From the NCBI RefSeq assembly GCF_016909075.1, contig NZ_JAFBFC010000012.1, positions 1-35,778 on the forward strand: a DNA stretch of 35,778 nt, given 5' to 3'. Numbering within the stretch: the first letter of the stretch is position 1; each line of letters starts with the position of its first letter. This stretch comes from Priestia iocasae. GTDB taxonomy: Bacteria; Bacillota; Bacilli; Bacillales; Bacillaceae_H. The notes beneath the pieces were generated by a model, which was given only the letters and a program-made list of their open reading frames with translations, was not told the origin of the DNA and made no database searches. The translations under genes were made by a program, and so were the position numbers. This document shows positions 17,316 through 26,430 of the stretch, in pieces.

Positions 17316-18398
17316 ATGAAAATCAAGCTTGGGCTACTATACGGAGGCAAATCCGCTGAACATAAAGTATCGCTACAAACAGCATTAGCAGTAACGAAAG
17401 CATTAGATCATGATAAATATGATGTACATCCTATTTATATCACTGAAACGGGTGAATGGATTCGTGGAGAGCAACTAACAGGCCCTGTTGAGCATGTATC
17501 TCAGCTGCAAATTCAAGAAAGTGGTCAGGCAGTCTCGCCTGTTGCGCTTAGTCAAGCAATGTTTGCTGTGTCTGACACAGAATCTGAGAGCTTAGATGTG
17601 ATTTTCCCTCTTTTACATGGACCAAACGGAGAAGACGGCACAGTTCAAGGATTGCTAGAATTGTTAAACCTTCCTTATGTAGGAAATGGCGTATTAAGCT
17701 CCGCTGCGGGTATGGATAAAGTCGTGATGAAGCATTTATTTGCTCAAGCTGGTTTGCCACAAGTTAAATATGTGTCATTCATTAGAAGCGAATGGGAAAA
17801 TAATATGGAAAAAGCATATACAACGACAGAGGATGCACTAGGATATCCGTGCTTCGTCAAGCCAGCTAACCTTGGTTCAAGCGTTGGAATTAGTAAGTGT
17901 TCAAATCGTACAGAGCTTGAAGAAGCGTTCAAAGAGGCGTTTATGTTCGACCGTAAAATTATTATTGAAGAAGCGGTAGTAGGTCGTGAGGTAGAAGTAG
18001 GCGTGTTAGGAAACGACAATCCGTCTTGCTCTGTGATAGGTGAAATTGTTCCTAAAAAGGATTTTTATGATTACAAAGCAAAGTATGAAGATGGCGATAC
18101 TGCTTTGATTATCCCAGCAGAAATCGATGAGAGAACAAGTGAGACAATGAAAGAAATGGCTATTCAAGCATTTAAAGCAATTGATGGATCGGGACTTGTG
18201 CGTGCAGACTTCTTCTTAACAAAGGAAGGTCAATTATATATTAATGAAGTAAATACAATGCCAGGATTTACACCATTTAGTATGTTCCCACTTTTATGGA
18301 AGCATGCAGGGGTTTCTTATTCACAGTTAATTGAAAAGCTTGTGGAACTTGCTATTGAGCGTCATGCAGAAAAACAAAAAATCAAGTATACAATGTAA
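17316..18398 (+). CDS. ddl: D-alanine-D-alanine ligase
   Basis: Joins two D-alanines with ATP to make the dipeptide that MurF adds to the wall precursor, in the cytoplasm. The 360-residue ATP-grasp enzyme shows [12 protein letters not shown] at the N-terminus, the central [16 protein letters not shown], and the C-terminal metal and substrate loop [16 protein letters not shown]. The first D-Ala contact fits [10 protein letters not shown] near residue 104. A strong AGGAGG precedes the ATG. The next gene uses its product, but a 189-base gap with a possible terminator lies between them. Confidence 0.96.
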   Translation: MKIKLGLLYGGKSAEHKVSLQTALAVTKALDHDKYDVHPIYITETGEWIRGEQLTGPVEHVSQLQIQESGQAVSPVALSQAMFAVSDTESESLDVIFPLLHGPNGEDGTVQGLLELLNLPYVGNGVLSSAAGMDKVVMKHLFAQAGLPQVKYVSFIRSEWENNMEKAYTTTEDALGYPCFVKPANLGSSVGISKCSNRTELEEAFKEAFMFDRKIIIEEAVVGREVEVGVLGNDNPSCSVIGEIVPKKDFYDYKAKYEDGDTALIIPAEIDERTSETMKEMAIQAFKAIDGSGLVRADFFLTKEGQLYINEVNTMPGFTPFSMFPLLWKHAGVSYSQLIEKLVELAIERHAEKQKIKYTM

Positions 18399-18432
18399 GT
18401 GAGAATCCTCTCTCTTTACTTGAAAGAATAAA

Positions 18433-18470
18433 CAAAAAGAGCTGACTTTCAAAGGTCTTCTTCTCTTTTC
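18433..18470 (+). terminator. weak terminator after ddl
   Basis: An inner stem GACTTT/AAGGTC and outer AAAAGAG/CTCTTTT are separated by unequal internal loops, with a T-rich end. It looks like a decayed intrinsic terminator, so read-through into murF is possible. Confidence 0.4.
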
Positions 18471-18587
18471 TTATCCTGTACATGTATGTTTAGCATATAG
18501 TAGAGAATGATGAAGGTAAGAGATGTGGAATTCCTTCGTTCTTGAGTCCGCTCTTTCTGCGTTTAAAAGGAAGGAGACGAACAGTCT

Positions 18588-19967
18588 ATGATCGTCAAAA
18601 CAGTAAAAGAAGTTTCAAATATGATACCTGGTAGTGAATTAATAAATAATGGTGACATAAAGATTGAGGGAGTATCGATTGATACAAGAACCATTAAAAA
18701 GAACAATTTATTTATCCCAATTAAAGGGGAACATTTTAATGGGCACCAATTTATTGACAAAGCAATTGAAAATGGAGCAGTTGCAACGTTGTGGAATAAA
18801 GATGAACCTAATCCTCCACAGCATCTACCAGTTGTACTAGTGGAAGATACCCTAAAGGCACTACAAACACTAGCGGAAACCTATCGTGATCAATTAAATG
18901 TAAAAGTAGTTGGGATTACAGGAAGCAATGGTAAAACCACAACAAAAGATATGGTTGAAGCCGTTTTATCTACAAAATATAACGTGTTAAAGACAGAGGG
19001 TAATTTTAATAATCATATTGGCCTTCCACTTACTTTATTAAGAATGGAAAAACATACCGAGATTGCCATTTTAGAAATGGGTATGAGTAGTAGAGGAGAA
19101 ATTGAATTTTTATCTAACTTAGCCAAGCCTGATATAGCTGTTATTACAAATATAGGTGAATCTCACCTTCAAGATCTAGGGAGTAGAGAGGGCATTGCAG
19201 AAGCAAAGCTAGAGATTATTTGTGGACTTCAAGAGAACGGAGAGCTTATTTATACAGGAGACGAGCCTTTACTCGTGTCAAGGCTAAAAGATACAGCCAT
19301 TAAGACTGTTACATTTGGTCAAAGTAAAGCATTAGACCTATATCCGGTTTTAGTTGAGCAACAAGAGAGTGGTACACGCTTTACAATCAATCAACACGAG
19401 AATGTGTCTTTCTTTGTACCCGTTCTAGGTCAGCATAACGTTCATAATGCGCTGGCTTCAATTGCTGTAGGTCGTTACTTTCACTTACCATTAGGAGAAA
19501 TTGCTGAAGGTTTAAAGAACTTACGATTAACGAGTATGAGAATGGAAGTTCAAAAGGCGCCATCTGGACTGACGATTATTAACGATGCGTACAATGCCAG
19601 CCCTACCTCAATGAAAGCGGCCATTCAGCTATTAAAGGATATGGACGGATATGAGAAGAGAATTTTAGTGCTTGGAGATATGCTAGAGCTAGGTAATCAA
19701 GAAAAACAATTCCATTTCGAGATTGGTCAATTCATTAGTCCATCTTACGTTGATTATGTTTTTGCTTATGGCCCTTTAAGTGCTCATATCATCCAAGGGG
19801 CAAAATCTGCTTTTACAGCTGATCGTATTGCGCACTTTACTGATAAGCAAGAGTTAGCTAAAGAGCTTGAGACAATTGCTTCTCCACAAGATATTATTAT
19901 TGTAAAAGGCTCTCGAGGCATGAAGCTAGAAGAAGTTATTCATCATTTGTTAGAAAAGCAAAGCTAA
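18588..19967 (+). CDS. murF: UDP-MurNAc-tripeptide-D-Ala-D-Ala ligase
   Basis: Adds D-Ala-D-Ala to UDP-MurNAc-tripeptide, the last cytoplasmic step before lipid I. The 459-residue Mur ligase has the N-terminal substrate domain (about 1-100), the ATP loop GITGSNGKTTTKD with K116, the central EMGMSSRGEIEFLSNL, the NDAYNASPTSM segment near 326, and a C-terminal Rossmann-type domain. AAGGAGAC precedes the ATG. The ddl-murF order is typical of Bacillaceae. Confidence 0.96.
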   Translation: MIVKTVKEVSNMIPGSELINNGDIKIEGVSIDTRTIKKNNLFIPIKGEHFNGHQFIDKAIENGAVATLWNKDEPNPPQHLPVVLVEDTLKALQTLAETYRDQLNVKVVGITGSNGKTTTKDMVEAVLSTKYNVLKTEGNFNNHIGLPLTLLRMEKHTEIAILEMGMSSRGEIEFLSNLAKPDIAVITNIGESHLQDLGSREGIAEAKLEIICGLQENGELIYTGDEPLLVSRLKDTAIKTVTFGQSKALDLYPVLVEQQESGTRFTINQHENVSFFVPVLGQHNVHNALASIAVGRYFHLPLGEIAEGLKNLRLTSMRMEVQKAPSGLTIINDAYNASPTSMKAAIQLLKDMDGYEKRILVLGDMLELGNQEKQFHFEIGQFISPSYVDYVFAYGPLSAHIIQGAKSAFTADRIAHFTDKQELAKELETIASPQDIIIVKGSRGMKLEEVIHHLLEKQS

Positions 19968-20214
19968 TAAAAAGAAGCGACAAATGGAATGCTATGAGAG
20001 ATAAAGGTACGAAGGAGCCGTCTACTTTTACTTAAAATTAAATATCATCAAGACAAAAAAATATTTTAACTAAAATATAACTTACTTTTATGTTATCTGA
20101 ATAGCGTATGTTGTTTGAGGCAGAAGCGTTAAAACAAGTAAAGTCATGAAAAAAAGGAAGTGCTAATGGCAAAAGATTAGCTAAAAGACTATCCTTTTTG
20201 GAAGGTAAGTTGTA
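19968..20214. other. intergenic region before the cshA promoter
   Basis: About 247 A/T-rich bases without a clear gene. A 60-residue minus-strand frame (20038-20220) starts with no good ribosome site and has no recognisable family, so it is not called. No murF terminator is evident. Confidence 0.45.
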
Positions 20215-20243
20215 TTGCAATTCATATTTGGTAGTGTTATGAT
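20215..20243 (+). promoter_or_regulatory. sigma-A type promoter of cshA
   Basis: TTGCAA (20215-20220), exactly 17 bases, and TATGAT (20238-20243). It predicts a start near 20250 and a leader of about 140 bases. Confidence 0.75.
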
Positions 20244-20271
20244 ATAGTCTAAGTGTCTTGAGACTCTTACT

Positions 20272-20345
20272 CTCTAAACGCCCGTCGACTTTATCGAAAA
20301 GATCGTTTAGAGCATTGTCTGCATTTGCGGAGAATGCTTTTTTTT
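20272..20345 (+). terminator. cshA leader: stem followed by an intrinsic terminator
   Basis: A perfect 9-bp stem, CTCTAAACG (20272-20280) with CGTTTAGAG (20304-20312), is followed at once by AGCATT (20311-20316) pairing with AATGCT (20333-20338), an inner TCTGC/GCGGA stem, and eight T. The terminator lies downstream of the promoter and 44 bases before the start codon, so transcripts that begin at 20250 must pass it. The two hairpins share two bases. Confidence 0.7.
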
Positions 20346-20389
20346 GTAAAATATAGATATTATAGAAACACAGAAGGAGTTTGGAAAAA

Positions 20390-21853
20390 TTGGCATTATT
20401 TCAAGATTTAGGACTTAGTCCACAGCTGAAAAACGCTGTAAGTAAGATGGGATTCGAAGAAGCGACTCCTATCCAAGCACAAACGATTCCATTAGCATTA
20501 GAAGGTCATGATTTAATTGGACAAGCGCAAACAGGAACGGGAAAAACAGCAGCATTTGGTATTCCTCTTATTGAAAAGGTAAATACATCAATTGATGCAA
20601 TTCAAGGATTAGTTATTGCACCAACTCGTGAATTAGCTGTACAGGTATCAGAAGAGCTATATAAAGTTGGTTCAACAAAACGTGTTCGTGTTCTTCCAAT
20701 CTACGGAGGACAAGATATTGGCCGCCAGATTCGTGCATTAAAAAAACACCCACATATCATTGTAGGTACACCAGGACGTATGTTAGATCATATTAACCGC
20801 AAAACACTTCGCTTACAAGATGTTCACACAGTTGTATTAGATGAAGCAGATGAAATGTTAAACATGGGCTTCATTGAAGATATTGAAAAGATTTTATCAA
20901 ATGTACCAAAACAACATCAAACGCTACTATTCTCAGCTACAATGCCAGACCCAATTCGTCGCATTGCAGAAAAGTTTATGTCAGAGCCAAGAGTTGTAAA
21001 GGTGAAGGCGAAGGAAGTAACTGTTCCAAACATTCAACAGTACTACCTAGAAGTACAAGAAAAGCGCAAATTTGATGTGTTAACACGTTTATTAGACATT
21101 CAGTCTCCTGAACTTGCGATCATCTTTGGTCGTACAAAGCGTCGTGTAGATGAGCTTTCAGAAGCATTAAATCTACGTGGATATGCAGCAGAAGGAATCC
21201 ATGGTGACTTAAGCCAAGCGAAGCGTCTATCTGTTTTACGTCAATTTAAAGAAGGTTCAATTGATGTATTAGTTGCAACAGACGTAGCAGCTCGTGGATT
21301 AGATATTTCAGGTGTTACACACGTTTATAACTTTGATGTACCACAAGATCCAGAAAGCTATGTTCACCGTATTGGACGTACTGGACGTGCTGGTAAAACA
21401 GGAGTGGCGATGACATTCATCACACCAAGAGAAACAGGTCAATTACACAACGTTGAAAAAACAACGAAGCGTAAAATGGACCGTATGGAAGTTCCAACTC
21501 TTGATGAAGCAATGGAAGGTCAACAACGTCTAGCAGCAGATAAGCTAATTGCAGCGGTAGAAAAAGATAACTTATCTTTCTACAAGCAAATGGCTGAAGA
21601 GCTATTAGAAGATCATGATTCCGTATCATTAGTGTCAGCAGCTCTTCGTTTATTTACAAAAGAGCCAAATATGACACCAGTTCAATTAACAGCTGAGCCG
21701 CCTGTAGTAGCGAAGCAACAACGTAACAATAATCGCTCAAGATCGAAAAACTTCTCTCAACAAGGTAGAAGAGGGAATGCAAAGCGTCATGGCGATAAGC
21801 GTCGCAGCAACAACAACGGTCGTAAAGAATCACGCAACAGTCATAAAGGATAA
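20390..21853 (+). CDS. cshA: DEAD-box RNA helicase CshA
   Basis: ATP-dependent RNA helicase of 487 residues that takes part in RNA decay, ribosome assembly and cold adaptation. In order: Q motif [11 protein letters not shown], Walker [27 protein letters not shown], then RecA domain 2 with [21 protein letters not shown] and [12 protein letters not shown], and a basic Arg/Asn/Ser-rich tail of some 50 residues that binds RNA. I chose TTG 20390 with AAGGAG ten bases before it, which gives MALFQDLG. A TTG at 20381 touches the ribosome site. Confidence 0.95.
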   Translation: MALFQDLGLSPQLKNAVSKMGFEEATPIQAQTIPLALEGHDLIGQAQTGTGKTAAFGIPLIEKVNTSIDAIQGLVIAPTRELAVQVSEELYKVGSTKRVRVLPIYGGQDIGRQIRALKKHPHIIVGTPGRMLDHINRKTLRLQDVHTVVLDEADEMLNMGFIEDIEKILSNVPKQHQTLLFSATMPDPIRRIAEKFMSEPRVVKVKAKEVTVPNIQQYYLEVQEKRKFDVLTRLLDIQSPELAIIFGRTKRRVDELSEALNLRGYAAEGIHGDLSQAKRLSVLRQFKEGSIDVLVATDVAARGLDISGVTHVYNFDVPQDPESYVHRIGRTGRAGKTGVAMTFITPRETGQLHNVEKTTKRKMDRMEVPTLDEAMEGQQRLAADKLIAAVEKDNLSFYKQMAEELLEDHDSVSLVSAALRLFTKEPNMTPVQLTAEPPVVAKQQRNNNRSRSKNFSQQGRRGNAKRHGDKRRSNNNGRKESRNSHKG

Positions 21854-21864
21854 TGACGTTAAGA

Positions 21865-21899
21865 ACAAGGCATGCAGGTAATCCCTGCATGCCTTGTTT
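21865..21899 (+). terminator. cshA terminator
   Basis: ACAAGGCATGCAGG pairs perfectly with CCTGCATGCCTTGT around five bases, then TTTT. Confidence 0.9.
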
Positions 21900-21955
21900 T
21901 ATTTTCTACTCTCTCGGAAAGACTAAGGTCATTCTATGTAGATGAGGTGAACAGG

Positions 21956-22924
21956 TTGGATACGTTGGTAAGGTTAGGGTATGTAGCGATGAGTGTTCAT
22001 TTACAAAACAGTTCGCCATCCCAAACAATGACGTTTGCTCAATTTAGTAAATTAAAAAACAGAGAGGCAGCCATTCAAAAACTAGAACGCATTGCTATTT
22101 CAAATTTAGAAAACTGTTTACGGTTACTGAAGCACAACGTATGGAGTGAGGTGGAATTTTTTCGATTTAGCTCTCGCTTAATTCCGTTAGCTAACCATGA
22201 GGAGCTTGAGGATTGGGACTATATGAAGCCCATTCGCTCCATATTAAGTGAAATCAAAGACTTTTTAAATCGTCATCCAATGAGAGTTGGTTTTCACCCT
22301 GACCACTTTGTTCTGCTTAACTCTCAAAAGCCAGAGATACTCAAACGATCCATTAAGACATTGAAAATGCATGCTCTTCTATTAAGAGGGATGGGAGTAG
22401 ATTTGAATCATCGTTGTGTATTACATGTAGGAGGGGCGTATGAAGATAAGGAACAAGCGTTGGAGCAGTTTATTCATAACTGGGGGTTTGTGCCTGAAAC
22501 CATACAAAAAATGATTATGCTCGAGAATGACGATACAACGTTTCACGTGGAACATGCTCTTTACTTGTGTGAGAAATTAAATATCCCGCTAGTTTTTGAT
22601 CTTCATCACCATTTAGCTAATCATGAAGAGGCTCAGTGGGAGAAAAATTGGGAACGAATTGTTCAAACGTGGAAACATTCTCCATTACCAATTAAAATGC
22701 ATATTTCAAGTCCAAGAGATGAAAAAGACTTTAGAGCCCATGCTAATTATATTAATGCGGAAATGTTTAAAGACTTCCTATTTAAAGTCAAAGGAAGTGT
22801 ACCTCAAATAGATTGCATGATTGAAGCAAAACAAAAAGACGATGCATTATTTCAATTAATGGAAGACTTAAAAGGAACGAAAGGTATTGAGCTTGCTAGT
22901 AAGTCCACGTTTTATCTAAGGTAA
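21956..22924 (+). CDS. uvsE: UV DNA damage endonuclease UvsE
   Basis: Cuts DNA directly 5' of UV photoproducts, opening an excision pathway separate from UvrABC. The 322-residue TIM-barrel protein starts with the family's RLGYVAMSV and shows MRVGFHPDHFVLLNS, HVGGAYEDKEQAL, MLENDDTTF and FDLHHHLAN, which together supply the metal-binding His, Glu and Asp residues. I chose TTG 21956 with GAGGTGA just upstream; the open frame to 21872 crosses the cshA terminator. No separate promoter is clear. In B. subtilis uvsE lies elsewhere, and this slot holds ydbS-ydbT, which are absent here. Confidence 0.9.
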   Translation: MDTLVRLGYVAMSVHLQNSSPSQTMTFAQFSKLKNREAAIQKLERIAISNLENCLRLLKHNVWSEVEFFRFSSRLIPLANHEELEDWDYMKPIRSILSEIKDFLNRHPMRVGFHPDHFVLLNSQKPEILKRSIKTLKMHALLLRGMGVDLNHRCVLHVGGAYEDKEQALEQFIHNWGFVPETIQKMIMLENDDTTFHVEHALYLCEKLNIPLVFDLHHHLANHEEAQWEKNWERIVQTWKHSPLPIKMHISSPRDEKDFRAHANYINAEMFKDFLFKVKGSVPQIDCMIEAKQKDDALFQLMEDLKGTKGIELASKSTFYLR

Positions 22925-22969
22925 AAGTCGTTCATCACTCTGTTATCTTAGAGTGATGAACGACTTTTT
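22923..22969. terminator. bidirectional terminator uvsE/rhomboid
   Basis: AAAGTCGTTCATCACTCT pairs with its complement around an 8-base loop, with A-run before and T-run after, between two convergent genes. Confidence 0.9.
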
Positions 22970-22980
22970 AATGAAAAGCA

Positions 22981-23655
22981 CTACCGATAAGAAAATAGAC
23001 CAATAATTACAAGGAGGGAAAGAATTAACCAAAAGTAAAATTGTTTGGTTTTAGGGCGGTGAGAATGAATAGGTGCTTTAAAGAAAATGAATGATAAAGT
23101 AAATCCTCCTAGCATTCCACCGACATGTGCAACCATATTTACCCGTGCGTTAAATAGACCCATTAATAGCCCAATAACTAAAAGAACAATAACAATTTGA
23201 GTATCGCTTGAAGAGAGAACGTGTTTTTGATATAAAATGAGGAAGATATACATACCTAACAATCCAAAGATGGCGCCTGACGAGCCGACATGACTGTAGG
23301 TAGGTGGATGTAGCCAAAACGTAATAATATTGGCGATAAGTCCACTCCCTATATAAGCAAAGATAAATTTTGATTTACCTAATAATCGCTCAAGTGCAGG
23401 AGCGAATAAAACAAGTGAGAATGTGTTAAATAACAAGTGGGAAAATCCACTGTGTAAAAAAATAGGTGTTACAAGTCTCCAATATTCTCCTTGTTCAATT
23501 AATCCATTAACCCCTACTAATTGTGAAATAAAAAGATTGCTATAGCTAAGAGGTAAAATTAAAATAATCCAAAACAAAAGGTGAATAGCAATTAAAATAG
23601 ATGTAATAGGATAAAATCGGATAAATTCACGAAATGTTTCCGTACGTACGAACAT
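22981..23655 (-). CDS. rhomboid family intramembrane serine protease
   Basis: A 224-residue membrane protein with about seven hydrophobic segments that cuts other proteins within the membrane. The catalytic serine is S126 in HVGSSGAIFG (GxSG) and the histidine is H177 in VAHVGGMLGG. The HSGFSHLLFN segment near residue 68 carries the family's conserved His and Asn. It corresponds in place to ydcA of B. subtilis. It is divergent from acpS. Substrates are unknown. Confidence 0.9.
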   Translation of the reverse strand: MFVRTETFREFIRFYPITSILIAIHLLFWIILILPLSYSNLFISQLVGVNGLIEQGEYWRLVTPIFLHSGFSHLLFNTFSLVLFAPALERLLGKSKFIFAYIGSGLIANIITFWLHPPTYSHVGSSGAIFGLLGMYIFLILYQKHVLSSSDTQIVIVLLVIGLLMGLFNARVNMVAHVGGMLGGFTLSFIFFKAPIHSHRPKTKQFYFWLILSLLVIIGLFSYR

Positions 23656-23736
23656 TTAGGACAACTCCTTTGCATAGTTCCTATTTTTACATTCATCATA
23701 TGCGATAAAATATTAAGTAGAAGAAAGGGAGTTACA

Positions 23737-24096
23737 ATGATTATTGGAACTGGAATTGATCTTACAGAGATTGATCGTATAAAAAAAGTGATAGAACGCC
23801 AACCAGCTTTTGTTCATCGTATTTTAACTGCAAATGAAAAAGTGGATTATGAAAAGCTAACCGGTTATCGAAAGGTAGAATTTATAGCAGGACGATTTGC
23901 TGCCAAAGAAGCCTATTCAAAAGCAAGAGGAACTGGAATCGGAAAAGAGTTGAGCTTTCATGATATTGAAATCTTCTATGATGAACGTGGTAAACCAAAC
24001 ATAGAGAGTTCACTAAAAGAAAGAGTACATCTATCTATCTCTCATAGCAAGCAATATGCAGTTGCGCAAGTAATTATTGAAAGCTTGTCACGCTAG
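23737..24096 (+). CDS. acpS: holo-[acyl-carrier-protein] synthase
   Basis: Transfers phosphopantetheine from CoA to acyl carrier protein, activating fatty acid synthesis. The 119-residue enzyme has the metal-binding D8 in GTGIDL and E58 in GRFAAKEAYSKA, and the C-terminal LSISHSKQYAVAQVI. AAAGGGAG lies before the ATG. Length is typical. Confidence 0.96.
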   Translation: MIIGTGIDLTEIDRIKKVIERQPAFVHRILTANEKVDYEKLTGYRKVEFIAGRFAAKEAYSKARGTGIGKELSFHDIEIFYDERGKPNIESSLKERVHLSISHSKQYAVAQVIIESLSR

Positions 24097-24235
24097 TCTG
24101 CATATTCGTAAAGCGTCGTTCATATATTCATATTGTGGATAGAAGAGACAAGGTGTGAGCAGCGCAAGTACACATCTGAGACATCAGCACGGTTTCTCTT
24201 CAATATATGTGAATTGATGCAAAGGGGTTGAGAGA

Positions 24236-25246
24236 ATGCAGAAAAGGCTTGTTGGTTTCCTCGTCTGTTTGGTTTTTGTTTTCATGTTAGCTGCGTGCGG
24301 TGAAAAAAGTCAACAAGATGTAATGAACTCACTTGATGAGAAAGTAGAAGAGATGACGGGTTATAAAGCGAATGCTAAGATGACACTAAATACGGGAAAA
24401 GATTCTCAAGTGTATGATGTAGAAATCTGGCATAGTAAGCCAATGTATTATCGAGTGAATTTAAAGAATGCAACAAAAGAACAAAGTCAAATGATTTTGC
24501 GTAATGATGAAGGCGTATTTGTATTAACACCAGCATTAAATAAAAGTTTTCGCTTCCAAAGTGATTGGCCGCAAAACAGTAGCCAAGCGTACTTATATGA
24601 ATCTCTTGTTCGAGACATTATGGAAGATCAAGAAGCGGAGTTCACTTCAAATGAAAAGTCATATGTATTCAAAACTAAAACAAATTACCAAAACAGCGCG
24701 ATGTTACCCAAACAATCAATTACTCTAAATAAAAAAGATTTAACACCTCAAAACGTGAAGATTATGGATACAGACGAAAATGTCCTAATTGAAGTAGAAT
24801 TCTCAGATGTTCAAATGAATGCAAAGTTTGATGAAGGTGCGTTTGATACGAAGCGTAATATGACAGGTGCTAAAATGGAAGTTCCAACAGTTGCGCCATC
24901 AAATGCTCAACCATTCGAAATTATGTATCCAGAAGAAATTCCTGATGGATCAGTCATTGCAGAAGAGAAAAAAATTAAGACAGAAAATGGTGAACGAATT
25001 GTCATTATGTATGAAGGTGAAAAGCCGTTTACGGTTGTGCAAGAAAAATCTCGTGTGGCACAAGCTTCTACATCTACAAGTGTAAGTGGTGAACTTGTTG
25101 ACTTAGGCTTTACAATTGGAGCTCTCACAGATAAAACATTATCATGGTCATTTGATGGGGTAGACTTTATGGTATCCTCAAACGACTTAACTGAATCAGA
25201 ATTTATGATGGTGGCACGTTCAATCCAAAGCCAGATGATAAAATAA
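24236..25246 (+). CDS. ydcC: YdcC-type lipoprotein, LolA-like
   Basis: A 336-residue lipoprotein with signal peptide and lipobox L18-A-A-C21. The body has a LolA/LppX-like half-barrel in its first 190 or so residues (DVEIWHSKPMYYRVNLK, NDEGVFVLTPALNKSFRFQSDWP) and a second domain with ITV-rich strands. It sits outside the membrane. By place and sequence type it matches B. subtilis ydcC, whose role is not firmly known. It starts with GGGGTTGAGAG before the ATG and ends in a terminator. The next gene expected, alr, is missing. Confidence 0.85.
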   Translation: MQKRLVGFLVCLVFVFMLAACGEKSQQDVMNSLDEKVEEMTGYKANAKMTLNTGKDSQVYDVEIWHSKPMYYRVNLKNATKEQSQMILRNDEGVFVLTPALNKSFRFQSDWPQNSSQAYLYESLVRDIMEDQEAEFTSNEKSYVFKTKTNYQNSAMLPKQSITLNKKDLTPQNVKIMDTDENVLIEVEFSDVQMNAKFDEGAFDTKRNMTGAKMEVPTVAPSNAQPFEIMYPEEIPDGSVIAEEKKIKTENGERIVIMYEGEKPFTVVQEKSRVAQASTSTSVSGELVDLGFTIGALTDKTLSWSFDGVDFMVSSNDLTESEFMMVARSIQSQMIK

Positions 25247-25257
25247 CACGTACATTC

Positions 25258-25291
25258 AACAGGCTCATACATCAAGGGCCTGTTCTTTTTT
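25258..25291 (+). terminator. ydcC terminator
   Basis: AACAGGC pairs with GCCTGTT, then CTTTTTT. Confidence 0.8.
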
Positions 25292-25555
25292 CTGCCGCAC
25301 CATACATCCAAAAGAGTACATGAAGTTATATTTAAGTGAGTTATTAAAAAAGGTAAATATTAACATGTTCGATTGCGTCATGAAAGGTTTATGTAAGGGT
25401 TGAGAGAGAAGAGAGAAGGCTTGTCTTCTAAATATAATGGAATTGGTTATAAATGAATTGCATAAAATGATGTCGGTGTCATTACTTTTTTTCTAATAAA
25501 TGCATAAAACGGTACAGAAAATGACGATAATAGTTGGGGAATTGACAGAATTAAC

Positions 25556-25584
25556 TTTGCATTCATCGGAATCAATGGTATTAT
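25556..25584 (+). promoter_or_regulatory. probable promoter of ndoAI-ndoA
   Basis: TTTGCA (25556-25561), 17 bases, TATTAT (25579-25584). A better -35 match, TTGACA, lies nearby at 25542-25547 but without a -10 box at the right spacing. Confidence 0.4.
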
Positions 25585-25635
25585 GGAGGAAGATGAGACT
25601 ATTGGTGTGTGTATTGATGTTGGAGGTGTATGTTT

Positions 25636-25917
25636 GTGTCTGAAGCGAGCGCAACTACAGAGATCCTAGTTAGATTACCGCAAAACTTATTATCTGAATT
25701 AGATGTTATCATTAAACAGGAGAATGGTAATCGAAGTGAGTTTATTTACCAAGCAACAAAAATGTACCTTCGAGAAAGAAAAAAGCGCCATATTCGTGAA
25801 TCTATGAGACGCGGATATATGGAGATGGCAAAAATAAACTTAAACATTGCCTCGGAAGCTTTCTTAGCTGAGTATGAAGCTGATCATACTGTTGAACGCT
25901 TAGTAAGCGGAGGATAA
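25636..25917 (+). CDS. ndoAI: antitoxin EndoAI (MazE type)
   Basis: A 93-residue antitoxin that blocks the RNase EndoA. The N-terminal ribbon-helix-helix ([33 protein letters not shown]) binds DNA and the C-terminal [11 protein letters not shown]...TVERLVSGG binds toxin. I chose GTG 25636, which puts GGAGG nine bases upstream and gives the length of the B. subtilis protein; ATG 25630 is too close to the ribosome site. Its stop is 4 bases before the toxin start. The N-terminal half has drifted more than the toxin-binding half. Confidence 0.9.
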   Translation: MSEASATTEILVRLPQNLLSELDVIIKQENGNRSEFIYQATKMYLRERKKRHIRESMRRGYMEMAKINLNIASEAFLAEYEADHTVERLVSGG

Positions 25918-25921
25918 TGAT

Positions 25922-26272
25922 TTGGTAGTCAAACGCGGCGACGTTTATTTTGCTGACCTATCTCCGGTTGTTGGTTCAGAACAAGGAGGCGTTCGCCCTG
26001 TACTTGTCATTCAAAATGATATTGGAAATCGGTTTAGCCCTACCGTCATTGTTGCAGCAATTACTGCGCAAATCCAAAAAGCGAAATTACCTACTCATGT
26101 AGAGATTGATTCAAAGCGTTATGGGTTTGAGCGGGATTCTGTTATATTGTTGGAACAAATTCGCACGATCGATAAGCAAAGGTTAACCGATAAGATTACA
26201 CATTTAGATGACGAGATGATGGACAGAGTGGATCAAGCCTTGCAAATAAGTTTAGGACTTATCGACTTTTAG
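25922..26272 (+). CDS. ndoA: mRNA interferase EndoA (MazF type)
   Basis: A 116-residue ribonuclease toxin that cuts mRNA at a short sequence (UACAU in the B. subtilis enzyme). The sequence [50 protein letters not shown] and [16 protein letters not shown] is almost unchanged from the B. subtilis protein. The start is TTG, which may keep its output below that of the antitoxin. It is translationally close to ndoAI. Confidence 0.95.
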   Translation: MVVKRGDVYFADLSPVVGSEQGGVRPVLVIQNDIGNRFSPTVIVAAITAQIQKAKLPTHVEIDSKRYGFERDSVILLEQIRTIDKQRLTDKITHLDDEMMDRVDQALQISLGLIDF

Positions 26273-26292
26273 CATTAAAATTCCATTTTTAC

Positions 26293-26322
26293 AAAGTTGC
26301 TCCATAAAGAGCAACTTTTTTA
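26293..26322 (+). terminator. ndoA terminator
   Basis: AAAGTTGCTC pairs with GAGCAACTTT around CATAAA, then TTT. It separates the toxin pair from the sigma-B operon. Confidence 0.85.
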
Positions 26323-26324
26323 AT

Positions 26325-26354
26325 TTGACTAAAAATAACATGTATAGATATATT
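26325..26354 (+). promoter_or_regulatory. sigma-A type promoter of the rsbR operon
   Basis: TTGACT (26325-26330), 18 bases, TATATT (26349-26354). It would drive the constitutive level of the whole module. Confidence 0.6.
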
Positions 26355-26376
26355 GAGATAAAGAATGTTATTAGCG

Positions 26377-26412
26377 TCTTAAAAGAATCGACTCATTGTT
26401 TATCTTTTAAGA
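26377..26412 (+). other. hairpin in the rsbR leader
   Basis: TCTTAAAAGA (26377-26386) and TCTTTTAAGA (26403-26412) form a perfect 10-bp inverted repeat with a 16-base loop, ending about 8 bases before the GGAGG ribosome site. It has no T-run. It could be a protein site or affect translation. Confidence 0.45.
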
Positions 26413-26430
26413 AATCCTGAGGAGGACGTT

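Larger units (their letters stand above)
25247..25635. other. 389-base gap where alr is usually found
   Basis: The gap holds a terminator and a likely promoter for ndoAI (separate entries). In between is A/T-rich sequence with no open frame and no trace of the alanine racemase lysine motif or its C-terminus. A 5-bp hairpin and T-run near 25467-25493 could be a weak second terminator. Confidence 0.6.

Noticed and set aside
20038-20220. 60-residue minus-strand frame upstream of cshA
   Set aside because: No ribosome site, no recognised family, and it overlaps the cshA promoter.
21872-21955. N-terminal extension of uvsE
   Set aside because: It lies in the cshA terminator; the family N-terminus begins at TTG 21956.
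25292-25555. Decayed alr gene
   Set aside because: No stretch resembling alanine racemase could be read in any frame; the gap is too short and A/T-rich.
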